Shown here one piece after another: positions 17,895 through 26,513 of a stretch of DNA of 64,000 nt. Each line of letters begins with the position of its first letter. The stretch's first letter is position 1. Origin of the DNA: Tautonia plasticadhaerens. GTDB lineage: Bacteria; Planctomycetota; Planctomycetia; Isosphaerales; Isosphaeraceae. The notes under the pieces are model-generated. The model had not been told where the DNA came from, ran no database searches, and saw only the letters and a program-made list of their open reading frames with translations. The stretch lies in NCBI RefSeq assembly GCF_007752535.1, contig NZ_CP036427.1:186001-250000 (forward strand). The letters are read 5' to 3'. The translations under genes were made by a program, and so were the position numbers.

Positions 17895-17974
17895 CGATAG
17901 GCCCCCATTCTCATGGGACGTCGGGACGTGGGGAGTCTCGGCGACATCGCACACCGGACATTACGTCGAGCTGC

Positions 17975-18172
17975 TTAACGGAACAGACCGATGGAGTCTG
18001 ACCAAGCCCACGTTTCTCTCCAGGTAGGAGCCGGCCATCGCACGACCTTCCTGAGCCGATGGAGGACAAGCCAGATCTCCTCGTCGGGCCTGTAGTCGTC
18101 CGTCTCGACCCGATTGCTACCAGCGGGTAGCGAGTCTTCGAGACGCCCGACCTCGACCGACTCCTCGTCCAT
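17975..18172 (-). CDS. Small hypothetical protein, Trp-rich C-terminus
   Basis: The 65-residue frame starts at ATG 18172 and has natural composition: an acidic N-terminus (MDEESVEVGRLEDSLPAGSN), then YRPDEEIWLVLHRLRKVVRW and a Trp-containing end. No family is recognised. It lies between two decayed small genes on the same strand, so it may itself be a fragment. Confidence 0.4.
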   Translation of the reverse strand: MDEESVEVGRLEDSLPAGSNRVETDDYRPDEEIWLVLHRLRKVVRWPAPTWRETWAWSDSIGLFR

Positions 18173-18179
18173 AGCGTAT

Positions 18180-18483
18180 CCACCCTCAGGCGGGCACTAC
18201 CCGGGCTGGCCGCGTTGAAGCGGAGCAGGGGGCCCTGCCCGACCAGGAACTCCTCGCCCCAGGGCTCCCAGAGGAACTAGGGGACGCTCGCGAGGGCATC
18301 CCGGATCTGGTCGACGCCCTCGGCGTACCCCCAGCGGACCAGCATCCCGCCCCCCGCCTGCGGCAAGAAGGCCGTGATCATGCCGCAGGCCCGGTCGTAG
18401 TCGAAGGGCATCCCCCAGCACCAGCCCTGAGGGACTCGGGCGCCCGGCGGCGGATCGGTCCCTTCCAGTTGGTGCCGATCCAT
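18180..18483 (-). pseudogene. Small hypothetical gene with in-frame amber stop
   Basis: ATG at 18483 begins MDRHQLEGTDPPPGARVPQG; the frame continues GMITAFLPQAGGGMLVRWGY and reaches TAG at 18277-18279. Beyond the stop the same frame still reads as good protein (FLWEPWGEEFLVGQGPLLRF) for another 30 codons. The single TAG therefore appears to interrupt one original gene of 100 or more residues. No family is recognised. It is one of four such ambers in the window. Confidence 0.45.
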
Positions 18484-18526
18484 TCGCGGAGCGTTCTCGC
18501 CATCGTTCGGGCCGGTGGTGTCGGTG

Positions 18527-19729
18527 TCAGTCCTGGGGATCCTTCAGCCGCCCCAGGAACAGGATGCTCCCGGTCCGGCTGTCCCGGATCAGGAAGAGGA
18601 ACGGGTGATCATCCCGGAACTCGACCGGACGGCTCGGGGCGGAGGAGGTCCGCGTCATGACGACGCCGGTGGCGGCGGTGGCCTCGGTCCCCTCCTCGTT
18701 GACGTCGACGAACCCCTCGTGCACCACCTGCGAGATGGACAACGCGTCCTGGCTGGCCATCCCCGAGAAGTCGGCCCGGCCGGGGGAGAAGGCCAGCGTC
18801 ATGCCGAGCGACTCCAGGGTCTCGGCCAGTTTGAACCGCGATCGCATCGTGAAGCGGGGCAAGGAGACCTGAACCTCCCTGCTCCCGAGGCCGGAGAGCC
18901 ACCGGTCGAGGTCCTCGGCGGTCAGCCGGGCCTCCAGCTCGGCGAGCCCCTCGACCTCGTCGGGCAGCAACACGACCATCGCCAGGTCACCCTCGCCGTA
19001 GGGCAGCTCAAGCAGCTTCAGTCCGTCGCCCTCGGCGTAGCGGAAGCGGCCCTGCCGGGACATCATGGGCACGGGGACACTCCGGCGCCCTGAGACGCGG
19101 AACGGCTCCTCTCGGGTCGACCTGGCGTCGAAGGGCTGGACCCATCGGCCCTTGAAAGAGATCGCGTTGGTCAGGACGTGGCGGGTGGACGCGTCGAGGA
19201 CGCCCGGCTGGATCAGCTCCTCGATCTTGCCTTGGGTCTGCTAGGCGACCCAGTCGTTGATCCTCCGCCGGGCCTGATCTGTCTCGCGGGCGAAGTCGAC
19301 CTGGCCGAGTTCGGCCCCGTAACGATCGCGGATGAGGGCCAGGAAGTCGTCCTGAAAGTCGTAGCCCCGCTGTCCCCACAGCCGGTTCGCCACCTCGAGG
19401 CGGTCGTTGCCCTCGGGGTCCATCGCCGCGACCAGATCCGAGAACGCCCCGTGGAGTTCGGACTGGGGCAGGGGGAAATGCAGGACGTCGGCCATCTGCT
19501 CGGCCGTCTAGCCCCCGGCCCCGGCGTAGGTCATGGCCAGACCCGTCGAGATGCTGAACGGTGAGCAGAACAGGTTGCCAGGCTCTTCCCTGAGCTTCCC
19601 GTAGAGGTCGAGGGCGAAGCGGGTGTTGCCCCGGACGACCTCGTCCCCCGGTTCGCCGGCCAATTTCGTCGCCAACAGCAAGACCCCGATCATGGTGGAC
19701 CTCCGATGCCTGGGATAGATCGCCTCCAC
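18527..19729 (-). pseudogene. Serpin (serine protease inhibitor) with two in-frame amber stops
   Basis: One uninterrupted reading frame on the minus strand covers a whole serpin except for TAG at 19508-19510 and TAG at 19241-19243. The N-terminal part has NLFCSPFSISTGLAMTYAGA, the serpin helix-B motif. The C-terminal part has VNEEGTEATAATGVVMTRTS, a classic hinge and reactive-centre loop with small residues, followed by FRDDHPFLFLIRDSRTGSIL and FLGRLKDP. Both stops lie at positions where relatives usually have Glu or similar (AGG*TAEQM; DWVA*QTQGKI), so GAG to TAG changes are likely. An intact protein would trap proteases outside the cytoplasm. As it stands it should be inactive unless ambers are read through. 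An IS66 remnant lies just upstream. Confidence 0.8.
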
Positions 19730-19949
19730 CCTGATGACGTCCGGAGGGCCGCATCCCTTAGGCCGACCCGATCTGTTCCCCTGCTCCTCCTCGGCTGAGC
19801 TTCCCCTGTCCGCTCAACCGCAGATGATCCGGATGCACACCGTGGCCACCCCGACCAGCCCGAGGAACCCGAGCAACCCGGCCCCCCGAGGCCGACCCCA
19901 TCCTTCCAGGAGGACGCGATGTAACCGTCTTTCCAAGGACATCTTGCAG

Positions 19950-21218
19950 GGCCTGATAGCATCTTGGGGAGAGCAACCAACTCCCCGAGGAGGTCCGAGC
20001 CGGTCGACCGAGCTGGTTCTCTCCTCGGCCTTTCTGCCGGTGCGGATCGTGCCGGAGGAAGCCGATCAGCCCGCCGAGTCGACCCCGATCGAGATCGTGC
20101 TGCCCTCCGGGCCGACCGTCCGGGTTCCCCGCGGCTTTGATTCGAAGACCCTCGACGCGGTCCTCGCCGTCCTGGAGAAGCCGCCCCAGCCGATCGACAA
20201 GGGCCTGCCCGGACCGGGCCTGCTGGCCAACGTGATCACCGGCAAGTACGGCGACCACCCGCCGCTGTACCGCCAGGAGGACATCCTCTCCCGGCATGGC
20301 GTCACCCTCTCGCGAGCGACACTCTGTGAATGGATGGCCCGGGCCGCCGAGGTGCTCAGGCCGCTCCACGATGTCATGGCTGGGCTGGCCCGGAGCTCGA
20401 AGGTTATCTGGACCGATGATACGACCGTGCCGGTCTGGGACCCGACGCTACCCGCGACGAGGATCGGGCGGTTCTTGGTCTACGTCGGGGATGACTGGAA
20501 CCCGTTCAGAGTCTACGACTTCACGCCCCGCCGCACACGCGACGGCCCCGAGCGGTTCCTTGGCAGCTATCAAGGCTACCTGCAGGCCGATGCCTTCTCG
20601 GGTTACGACCGGATCTGTACCGAGCCGGGCGTGATCAAGGTAGCCTGCTGGGCCCACGTCCGCCGCAAGTTCTACGAGTGCCGGACCACGGCGCCGGTGC
20701 TGGCCCACGAGGCGTTGGCCCGGATCCGGCAGCTCTACCGGATCGAGGCGGAGTGCCGTGCGTTACCGGCCGCGAAGCCTCGGGAAATCCGGCAGCGGGA
20801 CGCAGTGCCCCTCCTGGCGGCGTTCGAAGCCTGGTTGGACGAGCAGTGCCGGCAGATGCTGCCGAAGAGCCCGCTAGGGAAGGCGATCGCCTACGCCAGG
20901 AACCAGTGGCAGGGCTTGCAGACCTACACCCGCGACGGTGAGTTGAGCATCGACAACAACCTCGCCGAGCGGACGCTACGAGCCCAGGCGATCGGCCGGA
21001 TGAATTACTTATTTGTCGGGAGTGACCGGGGCGGTCGCACGGCGGCGGTCCTGTATAGTTTCGTGGGCAGCTGCAGACGGCTCGGGGCCGACTCCTTCGC
21101 CTATCTCCGGGATGTGCTGGAGCGGCTGCCGACCCATCCAGCGGAGCGGCTCGGAGAGCTGCTGCCCGATGCGTGGTTCGTGGCCCATCCGAACGCGCGG
21201 CGCAAGGTCGCTTCCTGA
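19950..21218 (+). mobile_element. IS66-family remnant: TnpA end fused to TnpC
   Basis: The frame around 20000-20175 (FLPVRIVPEEADQP, IEIVLPSGPTVRVPRGFDSK, TLDAVLAVLE) is the C-terminal end of IS66 TnpA. It runs without a stop into KGLPGPGLLANVITGKYGDH and onward as the TnpC transposase to 21218, with IWTDDTTVPV, QADAFSGYDRI, CWAHVRRKF and DNNLAERTLRA. The N-terminus of TnpC with its zinc-binding part and the whole TnpB gene are missing. An internal deletion has therefore joined TnpA to TnpC in frame. The DDE residues of TnpC are still present but the element is presumably dead. Confidence 0.8.
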
Positions 21219-21335
21219 CGGGCCAACCCAGGTGAGCCGGGTCTGGACTCGCTCCAACTGTGGCGATAACCCGCATTGCGGGCGGCCGTCAGCCGCCTCC
21301 AGTCGGCACGATCGTCGAACGTGAGACGGTCACCG

Positions 21336-21674
21336 TCAGGATGCGTTCGGATCGTAGTCCAGTACAGCTCCGTCTTCGATGTAATATCGGAGCTTTTGCG
21401 CGGGCGGGAACGGCGCATCAAGGATAGCATGCGGGATGACAATTCCGTCAGCGACCATCCTGGTGTCGATCAGATTGAGGCACGCTTCCCGTTCGGCTTC
21501 ATATCCGGGGTGGAGGCCCAGCGCATCGTTCGAGAAGCCAGCATTTGCGGCGCGGTGGCAAATAGCTTCCATCACCCTCAGCCATTCCTGTCCGGAAAGT
21601 CCTTCGCCGTTGAAGTCGGTCTGCCCGCGCAAGTTCTCGCTCCTTAGCCTGAGGGCTTCTCTGGACACTCTCAT
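21336..21674 (-). CDS. Hypothetical protein, probably 5'-truncated by the IS3 element
   Basis: The 112-residue frame reads naturally (EGLSGQEWLRVMEAICHRAA, GLHPGYEAEREACLNLIDTR, then IPHAILDAPFPPAQKLRYYI) and ends in a short acidic tail. No family is recognised. Its first four codons lie inside the left end of the IS3 element (from 21662), so the native N-terminus has probably been removed. It faces the truncated helicase on the other side of the IS, but their frames cannot be shown to join. Confidence 0.5.
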   Translation of the reverse strand: MRVSREALRLRSENLRGQTDFNGEGLSGQEWLRVMEAICHRAANAGFSNDALGLHPGYEAEREACLNLIDTRMVADGIVIPHAILDAPFPPAQKLRYYIEDGAVLDYDPNAS

Positions 21675-21706
21675 GGGCCATAATGGCCCTGGAAGGAGTG
21701 CCCGAG

Positions 21707-22045
21707 ATGACCAAGAAGAGCACCAAGACCGACTCCCAGGATCGTGGCCGGTTCTCCGCCAGGCGGAAGACCGAGTCCGTCCTCCGGCTGCTCCGGGGCG
21801 AGGACCTCGACTCCCTCTCCCGGGAGCTGGGCGTCACCGCCGCCACGCTCTCCTCCTGGCGGGAGGGCTTCCTCGACGGCGGCACGGCGGCCCTGAAGAG
21901 CCGACCGACCGACGACCGGGACGAGGTGATCGCCCGCCTCCAGGCGAAGGTCGGCCAGCTCACCATGGACAATGAGCTGCTGGGGCAGAAGTGCCAGCAC
22001 CTGGAGAGCGGCCGCCCTTTTGTCGCGAGGAGGCGGAGCAGTTAG
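21707..22045 (+). CDS. IS3 transposase OrfA
   Basis: The 112-residue protein has a helix-turn-helix of the IS3 type: RFSARRKTESVLRLLRGEDL, DSLSRELGVTAATLSSWREG. It ends with a leucine-zipper-like helix (ARLQAKVGQLTMDNELLGQK). OrfB lies in the -1 frame and overlaps its end by 55 bases, which fits the usual programmed -1 frameshift giving OrfAB. The start at ATG 21707 follows a GGAGTG-type ribosome binding site. Confidence 0.85.
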   Translation: MTKKSTKTDSQDRGRFSARRKTESVLRLLRGEDLDSLSRELGVTAATLSSWREGFLDGGTAALKSRPTDDRDEVIARLQAKVGQLTMDNELLGQKCQHLESGRPFVARRRSS

Positions 22046-22950
22046 CCCGCTCCGCCTCCCCCGGCACCGGCAAGCGATACGGCATGCAGCGGGTCTGCCG
22101 CATCTTCGGGATCGCCCGCTCGACCGCCTACTACCTCAAGGCCCGGGAGGCCGTGCCGCCGGAGCAACGGCCGGTGCCGCACAAGCGGGGGCCGGTCGGG
22201 GCCGGCACCGGCGAGGAGCTGGTCGGCCACATCCGTCGGGTCCTGGCCGAGTCGCCGTTCACCGGCGAGGGCTACCGCAAGGTCTGGGCCCGCCTGCGGC
22301 ATCAGGGCATCCGCACGGCCTCCGAGCGAGTGCGGAGGCTGATGCGGGAGCACCGCCTCCAGGCCCCCCGCCGGGGCGGCCACCCGCACGGGCCGAAGGC
22401 CCACGACGGCACCATCACGACCGAGGAGCCGGACTCGATGTGGGGCACGGACATGACCACGACGGTCACCACCGGCGAGGGCCTGGTCCACGTCTTCGTG
22501 GCCGTCGACCACTGCACCTGCGAGTGCGTCGGCCTCCACGTGGCCGAGCGAGGCGAGCGTTTCGAGGCGCTGGAGCCGCTGCGCCAGGGGGTGCGGGAGC
22601 ACTTCGGCGGCTTCGACCGGGGCATCGCCCGTGGCCTGGCGATCCGCCACGACCACGGCAGCGCCTACATGAGCGACGACTTCCAGCGGGAGCTGACCTT
22701 CCTCGGCATGGCCAGCTCGCCGAGCTTCGTGCGGGAACCGGAGGGCAACGGCTGCGCCGAGCGATTCGTCCGCACGCTGAAGGAGCAGTTGCTCCGGGTG
22801 AGGTCGTTCGCCACGGTGGTGGAGTTGGCCGAGGCGTTGGGTGAGTTCAAGAGGACGTACAACGAGCGGTGGGTGATCCGCCGCCATGGTCACCGGACAC
22901 CGAGCCAGGTGCGGCGGGACCTCGTCGGTGGCGTCCAGGCGGCGGCGTGA
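21991..22950 (+). CDS. IS3 transposase OrfB (DDE catalytic part)
   Basis: It contains the HTH_21-type segment (YGMQRVCRIFGIARSTAYYL, then GYRKVWARLRHQGIRTASER) followed by the rve integrase core. The DDE triad is in MWGTDMTTTV, HVFVAVDHCT and EGNGCAERFVRTLKEQLL. The C-terminus has YNERWVIRRHGHRTPSQVRR, typical for the family. It is probably made as an OrfAB fusion by -1 frameshifting in the 55-base overlap with OrfA. Confidence 0.85.
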   Translation: MPAPGERPPFCREEAEQLARSASPGTGKRYGMQRVCRIFGIARSTAYYLKAREAVPPEQRPVPHKRGPVGAGTGEELVGHIRRVLAESPFTGEGYRKVWARLRHQGIRTASERVRRLMREHRLQAPRRGGHPHGPKAHDGTITTEEPDSMWGTDMTTTVTTGEGLVHVFVAVDHCTCECVGLHVAERGERFEALEPLRQGVREHFGGFDRGIARGLAIRHDHGSAYMSDDFQRELTFLGMASSPSFVREPEGNGCAERFVRTLKEQLLRVRSFATVVELAEALGEFKRTYNERWVIRRHGHRTPSQVRRDLVGGVQAAA

Positions 22951-22971
22951 CTACGATCAAGTCCCCATCCA

Positions 22972-23615
22972 GAGAACCTCAAGGCCATACACTCCTCGCT
23001 CAATTCGATCTCGACCCGTAGGCCCAGGTCCGTGAGATCCTTCAGCAGGTTGACGAGGATGTTCGTCTTGCCGGTCCCCGGCCCTCCGAGGATGAACGAG
23101 GGCGAGAGCGGATGTCCCGAGGTGTATGCCTCGCAGATTCCCTCGATGATCTCCTCGACCACCTGGGCCTGCTGATCGGACAGGAAGTAGACCCACTCCC
23201 TGGCCAGTTCGGGCCCGAATTGCTCGAAGCTGAGGCTCGGATTCCGCGTGAAGAAGCGCAACTCATGCTCCGAGTGCTCCGGATAGAACTGGAGCGGTGC
23301 CCCGAGACCCTGGAGTCGGTCCAGGTAGAACATCGAGCCGGTGTAGCGGGGGACGACATCGTGACCTCCGACATCGAGGAGACGGAGCACCTCCGAATCC
23401 CCGTGAGCGATCATCCGATGGCCCCCGGTGACATCGACCTCCAGCACGTCGGGAAGTTGCGCGAGGCGGTCGTACCTCCGCTTGAACTGGGTATGGTCCG
23501 ACTGGAACAGCCGGACGAAATCGCGGCACGCCCCCTCGATCAGGCCCTTCAGGATGGCGTTGGATCGACGATATGCCTTGTCGAACCTGCGGCTCATCAC
23601 GATCGTGGGGGTCAT
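22972..23615 (-). pseudogene. RelE-like/UvrD-type helicase, N-terminal fragment cut by IS3
   Basis: The first 80 residues (MSRRFDKAYRRSNAILKGLI, then LPDVLEVDVTGGHRMIAHG and RLLDVGGHDVVPRY) have the pattern of a RelE-fold module found fused to some UvrD-like helicases. The P-loop SFILGGPGTGKTNILVNLLK follows near residue 190. Twenty residues later the frame enters the IS3 end at 22971, and the remaining helicase motifs are missing. ATG at 23615 is chosen; an ATG at 23681 is also in frame. The gene is dead. It is next to other defence genes and may have belonged to the same island. Confidence 0.6.
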
Positions 23616-23652
23616 CCCGGCCGACGCGACCCGCTCCGAAGTTTTGAGAAGG

Positions 23653-23853
23653 TCAACCTCCCTCGCACGTCTGGTGGCCATCGCAGCAGATCCCCACTGG
23701 GCCGTCGTGGTGCCCCGACAGGCTGATCCGCCGACCGATCGGGCACACGAGCCGATCCCCTTGCATTCGGACGCCTTCGAAACCGGGAGCCGGAGTGCGG
23801 GCAAAGAGAACCATGATAGCATGATCGACGTTGCCGCAGAACTGCTCGGGCAA
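23653..23853 (-). CDS. Small Cys-rich protein, possibly metal-binding
   Basis: The 66-residue frame has four Cys and several His in its second half: DRLVCPIGRRISLSGHHDG and GICCDGHQTCEGG. That spacing could bind zinc or iron-sulphur. It ends just upstream of, or overlapping, the helicase start on the same strand, which suggests translational coupling. No family is recognised, and the first 25 residues are less convincing. Confidence 0.4.
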   Translation of the reverse strand: MPEQFCGNVDHAIMVLFARTPAPGFEGVRMQGDRLVCPIGRRISLSGHHDGPVGICCDGHQTCEGG

Positions 23854-24028
23854 GGGGATCCCGCAGATGAGGTGGCGGATGGCATGCCCCCTCGGGGCTG
23901 ACCGGGCCCGATGGTACCATGATCCGCAGGCAACCCGGGGGCAACCCGGGCCGTCCCTATCTGGCCCTGATGTACCAGGAAGCGGACGCGGGATGCTTGC
24001 CCGCTCGGATGACGCCCACTTCCCACGC

Positions 24029-25267
24029 CTACGAGCCGGCTGGCCCGCCCGGGGGACGATTCCCCCCCTGGGGTACGGGACCCTTGAGCAGCCCTTCCAG
24101 GGCGAGGTTCCCCCCTCCCCGGTGGATCATGACGTGGCAGTTGGCGCAGAGCACCGCGAGGTCCTCCAGCCTGGTCAGGCTCGGCCTGGTACGGTCGGAG
24201 AGCGGCTTGAAATGGTGGACCTGGGCGTAGTCTCGCCCCGGCTCCCCGTAGACCTCGAAGAAGTCGAAGCCGCAGACCTGGCAGGGGAGCCGCCCCGCGT
24301 TGGCCGCCTTCGCCTGGGCGAGCTTCTCGTCCCTCAGCCAACGCTCCCTGGCCCGGTGCCGGGTCAGCGCGATCCGCACCTCCCCCTCCATGGCCCCGGG
24401 ATCCTCGTCCACCTTTCGGGCGGCATCGTACCGGCCGACCAGATCGGCCCAGAGCCGCTCCAGGCCCTCCACGCCCTGGCGAATCTGGATGCCCGAGGCC
24501 GGGGTCGCCCAGTTCACCGACGCCAGGGGGCCGTCCCGGAGCCTGTCCAAAGGGAGAATCTCGTCGATCTCCGGGTCGAAGATCCGCTCGAAGCCCACGT
24601 CCACCCTCAGGGCGGTGTCGCCCCGTTCCCGACGGGCATCGTCCCAGTGCGGCCCCTCGTAGGTCGCCGACCTGGCCCACCCGGCGGCCATGATCCCCCT
24701 CGGCTCGACCCCCTGCCGGAGGAGGAACAGCCGGTCCCCCGGCCTGATCCGCCTGGTGTTCCCGCAACTTCAGCGGTCCTCGACGGGCCTGCCCTCGGCG
24801 GTCCGGAGGACCCAATCCTCCAGGTCGTCCCATTGCCAATTGCCCGGATTCCAGGTCAGGAGGTAGGTGTCGTGGGCGGCCTCGACGGGCTCCAGCAGCA
24901 GCGCGAGGGCGACATCGGTCCTGCCCGCCCGCCGCTGCTTCCCTTCGAGGTAGGACCGGTCCTCGATCACGCCCTTGACCCGGTAGTGGCCGTCGTACAT
25001 CCAGGCGTTCGGGCCCTGCTTGAGGAAGACGGGGATCGGCCCGCCCTGCTTCGCCAGTTGCCTCGCCTTCTTCAGGATCGGGCGATCGACGCCCTCCTCG
25101 TCGGATCCGCCCACCAGGATCTCGTACGGGGCCTCGCGGTTCGAGTCCTGCGAGAAGCAGCCGCAGACCACCCGACCGGCCCGCTGGGGCAGGTAGGAGA
25201 CCGTCTCGCCCCCGAGTTCGGCGTGGATGTGTTCCCTGGTATACGACTCGCCACGGACGAATGGCAT
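24029..25267 (-). pseudogene. Type IV-like (McrA/HNH) restriction endonuclease with one in-frame TGA
   Basis: Start at ATG 25267, with GGAG about 9 bases upstream. The N-terminal module (YTREHIHAELGGETVSYLPQ, GRVVCGCFSQDSNREAPYEI) resembles an SRA-like base-reading region of McrA-type enzymes; this assignment is tentative. It is followed by a PUA/EVE-like part beginning YLLTWNPGNWQWDDLEDWVL. At 24770-24772 a TGA stands where relatives would have Trp (VEDR*SCGNTRRIRPGD). The frame then continues to an HNH nuclease: LPCQVCGFDFFEVYG, YAQVHHFKPLSD and LAVLCANCHVMIHRGG. An intact protein would cut modified incoming DNA. One point change (TGG to TGA) has split it, unless the base is a sequencing error. 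Confidence 0.65.
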
Positions 25268-25529
25268 GGGCCCAACTCCAGGAGCGGCCCGACCCGGGCC
25301 GGAGAAGCAAGCCTCGATTCTGGGCCGGACGCGAGAGACCAGCAAGAGGCCGAGTCCCTAGCCCCGATGGTACTGGTAAAATCGGAGGCGATGACGATCG
25401 ACCGCTCCGAGGCCGGGCCGTCGTTTGCCAAATCTGGCCAAGGGTACGATCGCAGATCGGAGGGGACACCAGCGGGCGATGCCCGATTGGTCGTACCCTT
25501 CAAAAGGCGGCCACGCTCCCCACGCCCGA

Positions 25530-26438
25530 CTAACGGACACCCATGCTGAGGATCGTCTTCCGCAATTCGGTGCAGACAGTCCCCACGGTGGAAGCGATAC
25601 GCGCGGGGTCGTGTTCGACGTAGGTGATGGGCGTCACGCCCAGGAGATCGGTGGGGATTTTCAGGTTGGTGTCCCGGTCTTTGATGATGAAGGTCCGCTC
25701 CCGACCCAGCCCGCCCATGAACAGGCCCAATTCGAACACGACGTTATCACGTGGGGTGTCCGACTGGCGGCGGCGACTCACCACCTTGTCGTCCGGGCCG
25801 AAGACGAGGCCCGCAAAATCCGCCTCCTTGACCATCATCAACAGGGCGTCGATCGAGACGCTCGATGGGCCGAAAACGTCATCGGTCCAACCGATGACGT
25901 TGATCGGGGCGTTCTTCAGGCCGAGTTTGATCTCCTCGGCGATGACCAGCCCCTCACGCGATGAACCGAGGAAGAGGACCGGTTCAGGGTTCGGGGTGCG
26001 ATGGAATTGGGCCCGCTGACGCAATCGTTCGGCGAGGGTCCTGGCGATGGGCCTCCAGACTCGCGGATACTGCTCGGCGATCCGGTGGAATTCCGGCTCG
26101 TTGACCCGGAGCGCGGCGACTTGCGTACGGGCGACCACCGTGGCCGAGCGGACGGCAGAGGCGTCGAGCATGACCATCTCGCCGACGTAATCCCGGGGCC
26201 CCCTGGACGCGACCCAACGCGAATTGACCAGGATGTCCACCTCTCCGCAGAGGATGATATAGAGGTCGTCGTCCCCGGCACCCTGCTCGATGATGCGATC
26301 TTGAACCCCATATTCGATGACCTCTCCGACTTCGGCCAGCCTTGTGGCTAGTCCGGCATCGTGCTCTACCAGGGCATTGCCCTTGAGGGCCTCGATCAGC
26401 CGCCGCCTGCCCTCGTCACCCTCGAAGCGATTCTTCAT
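25530..26438 (-). CDS. Pycsar-type effector: cyclic nucleotide-binding plus TIR domain
   Basis: The 302-residue protein has a cyclic nucleotide-binding domain at about 30-145, with a phosphate-binding cassette YVGEMVMLDASAVRSAT (Gly86-Glu87, Arg97). A TIR-like domain of the CAP12/PycTIR type follows at 153-275: VLFLGSSREGLVIAEEI, DFAGLVFGPDD, PRDNVVFELGLFMGGLGR with Glu236 as the probable NAD-hydrolysing residue, and LKIPTDLLGV. In Pycsar systems such effectors bind cUMP or cCMP made by the cyclase on infection and then deplete NAD+. A strong GGAGG lies 6 bases before the start. It is the last gene of the operon with the E2-like and cyclase genes, 75 bases after the former. Confidence 0.85.
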   Translation of the reverse strand: MKNRFEGDEGRRRLIEALKGNALVEHDAGLATRLAEVGEVIEYGVQDRIIEQGAGDDDLYIILCGEVDILVNSRWVASRGPRDYVGEMVMLDASAVRSATVVARTQVAALRVNEPEFHRIAEQYPRVWRPIARTLAERLRQRAQFHRTPNPEPVLFLGSSREGLVIAEEIKLGLKNAPINVIGWTDDVFGPSSVSIDALLMMVKEADFAGLVFGPDDKVVSRRRQSDTPRDNVVFELGLFMGGLGRERTFIIKDRDTNLKIPTDLLGVTPITYVEHDPARIASTVGTVCTELRKTILSMGVR

Positions 26439-26513
26439 CCCGCCTCCTTCCTCAAGGCGCTCCGGCTCGACCGCCAGAACGTGCGGTGATATCCCTGAAT
26501 ATTATCGATGCGA

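Larger units (their letters stand above)
21662..22971 (+). mobile_element. IS3-family element (about 1310 bp)
   Basis: Two overlapping frames (OrfA and OrfB) are flanked by short ends TGGACACT (left) and TGGATGGG (right, read inward). The boundaries are estimates because only TGGA is shared and no target duplication is seen. The element lies between a 5'-truncated hypothetical gene and a 3'-truncated helicase gene, so a deletion on insertion is possible. Confidence 0.75.

Noticed and set aside
18180-19729. Genuine reassignment of TAG to an amino acid
   Set aside because: The IS630 transposases and the cyclase gene end in TAG, so TAG still works as a stop; simple decay is preferred, though the pattern is reported.
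22890-25469. An 859-codon minus-strand open frame
   Set aside because: It joins shadow sequence of the HNH gene to the helicase; only the last third is real coding sequence.
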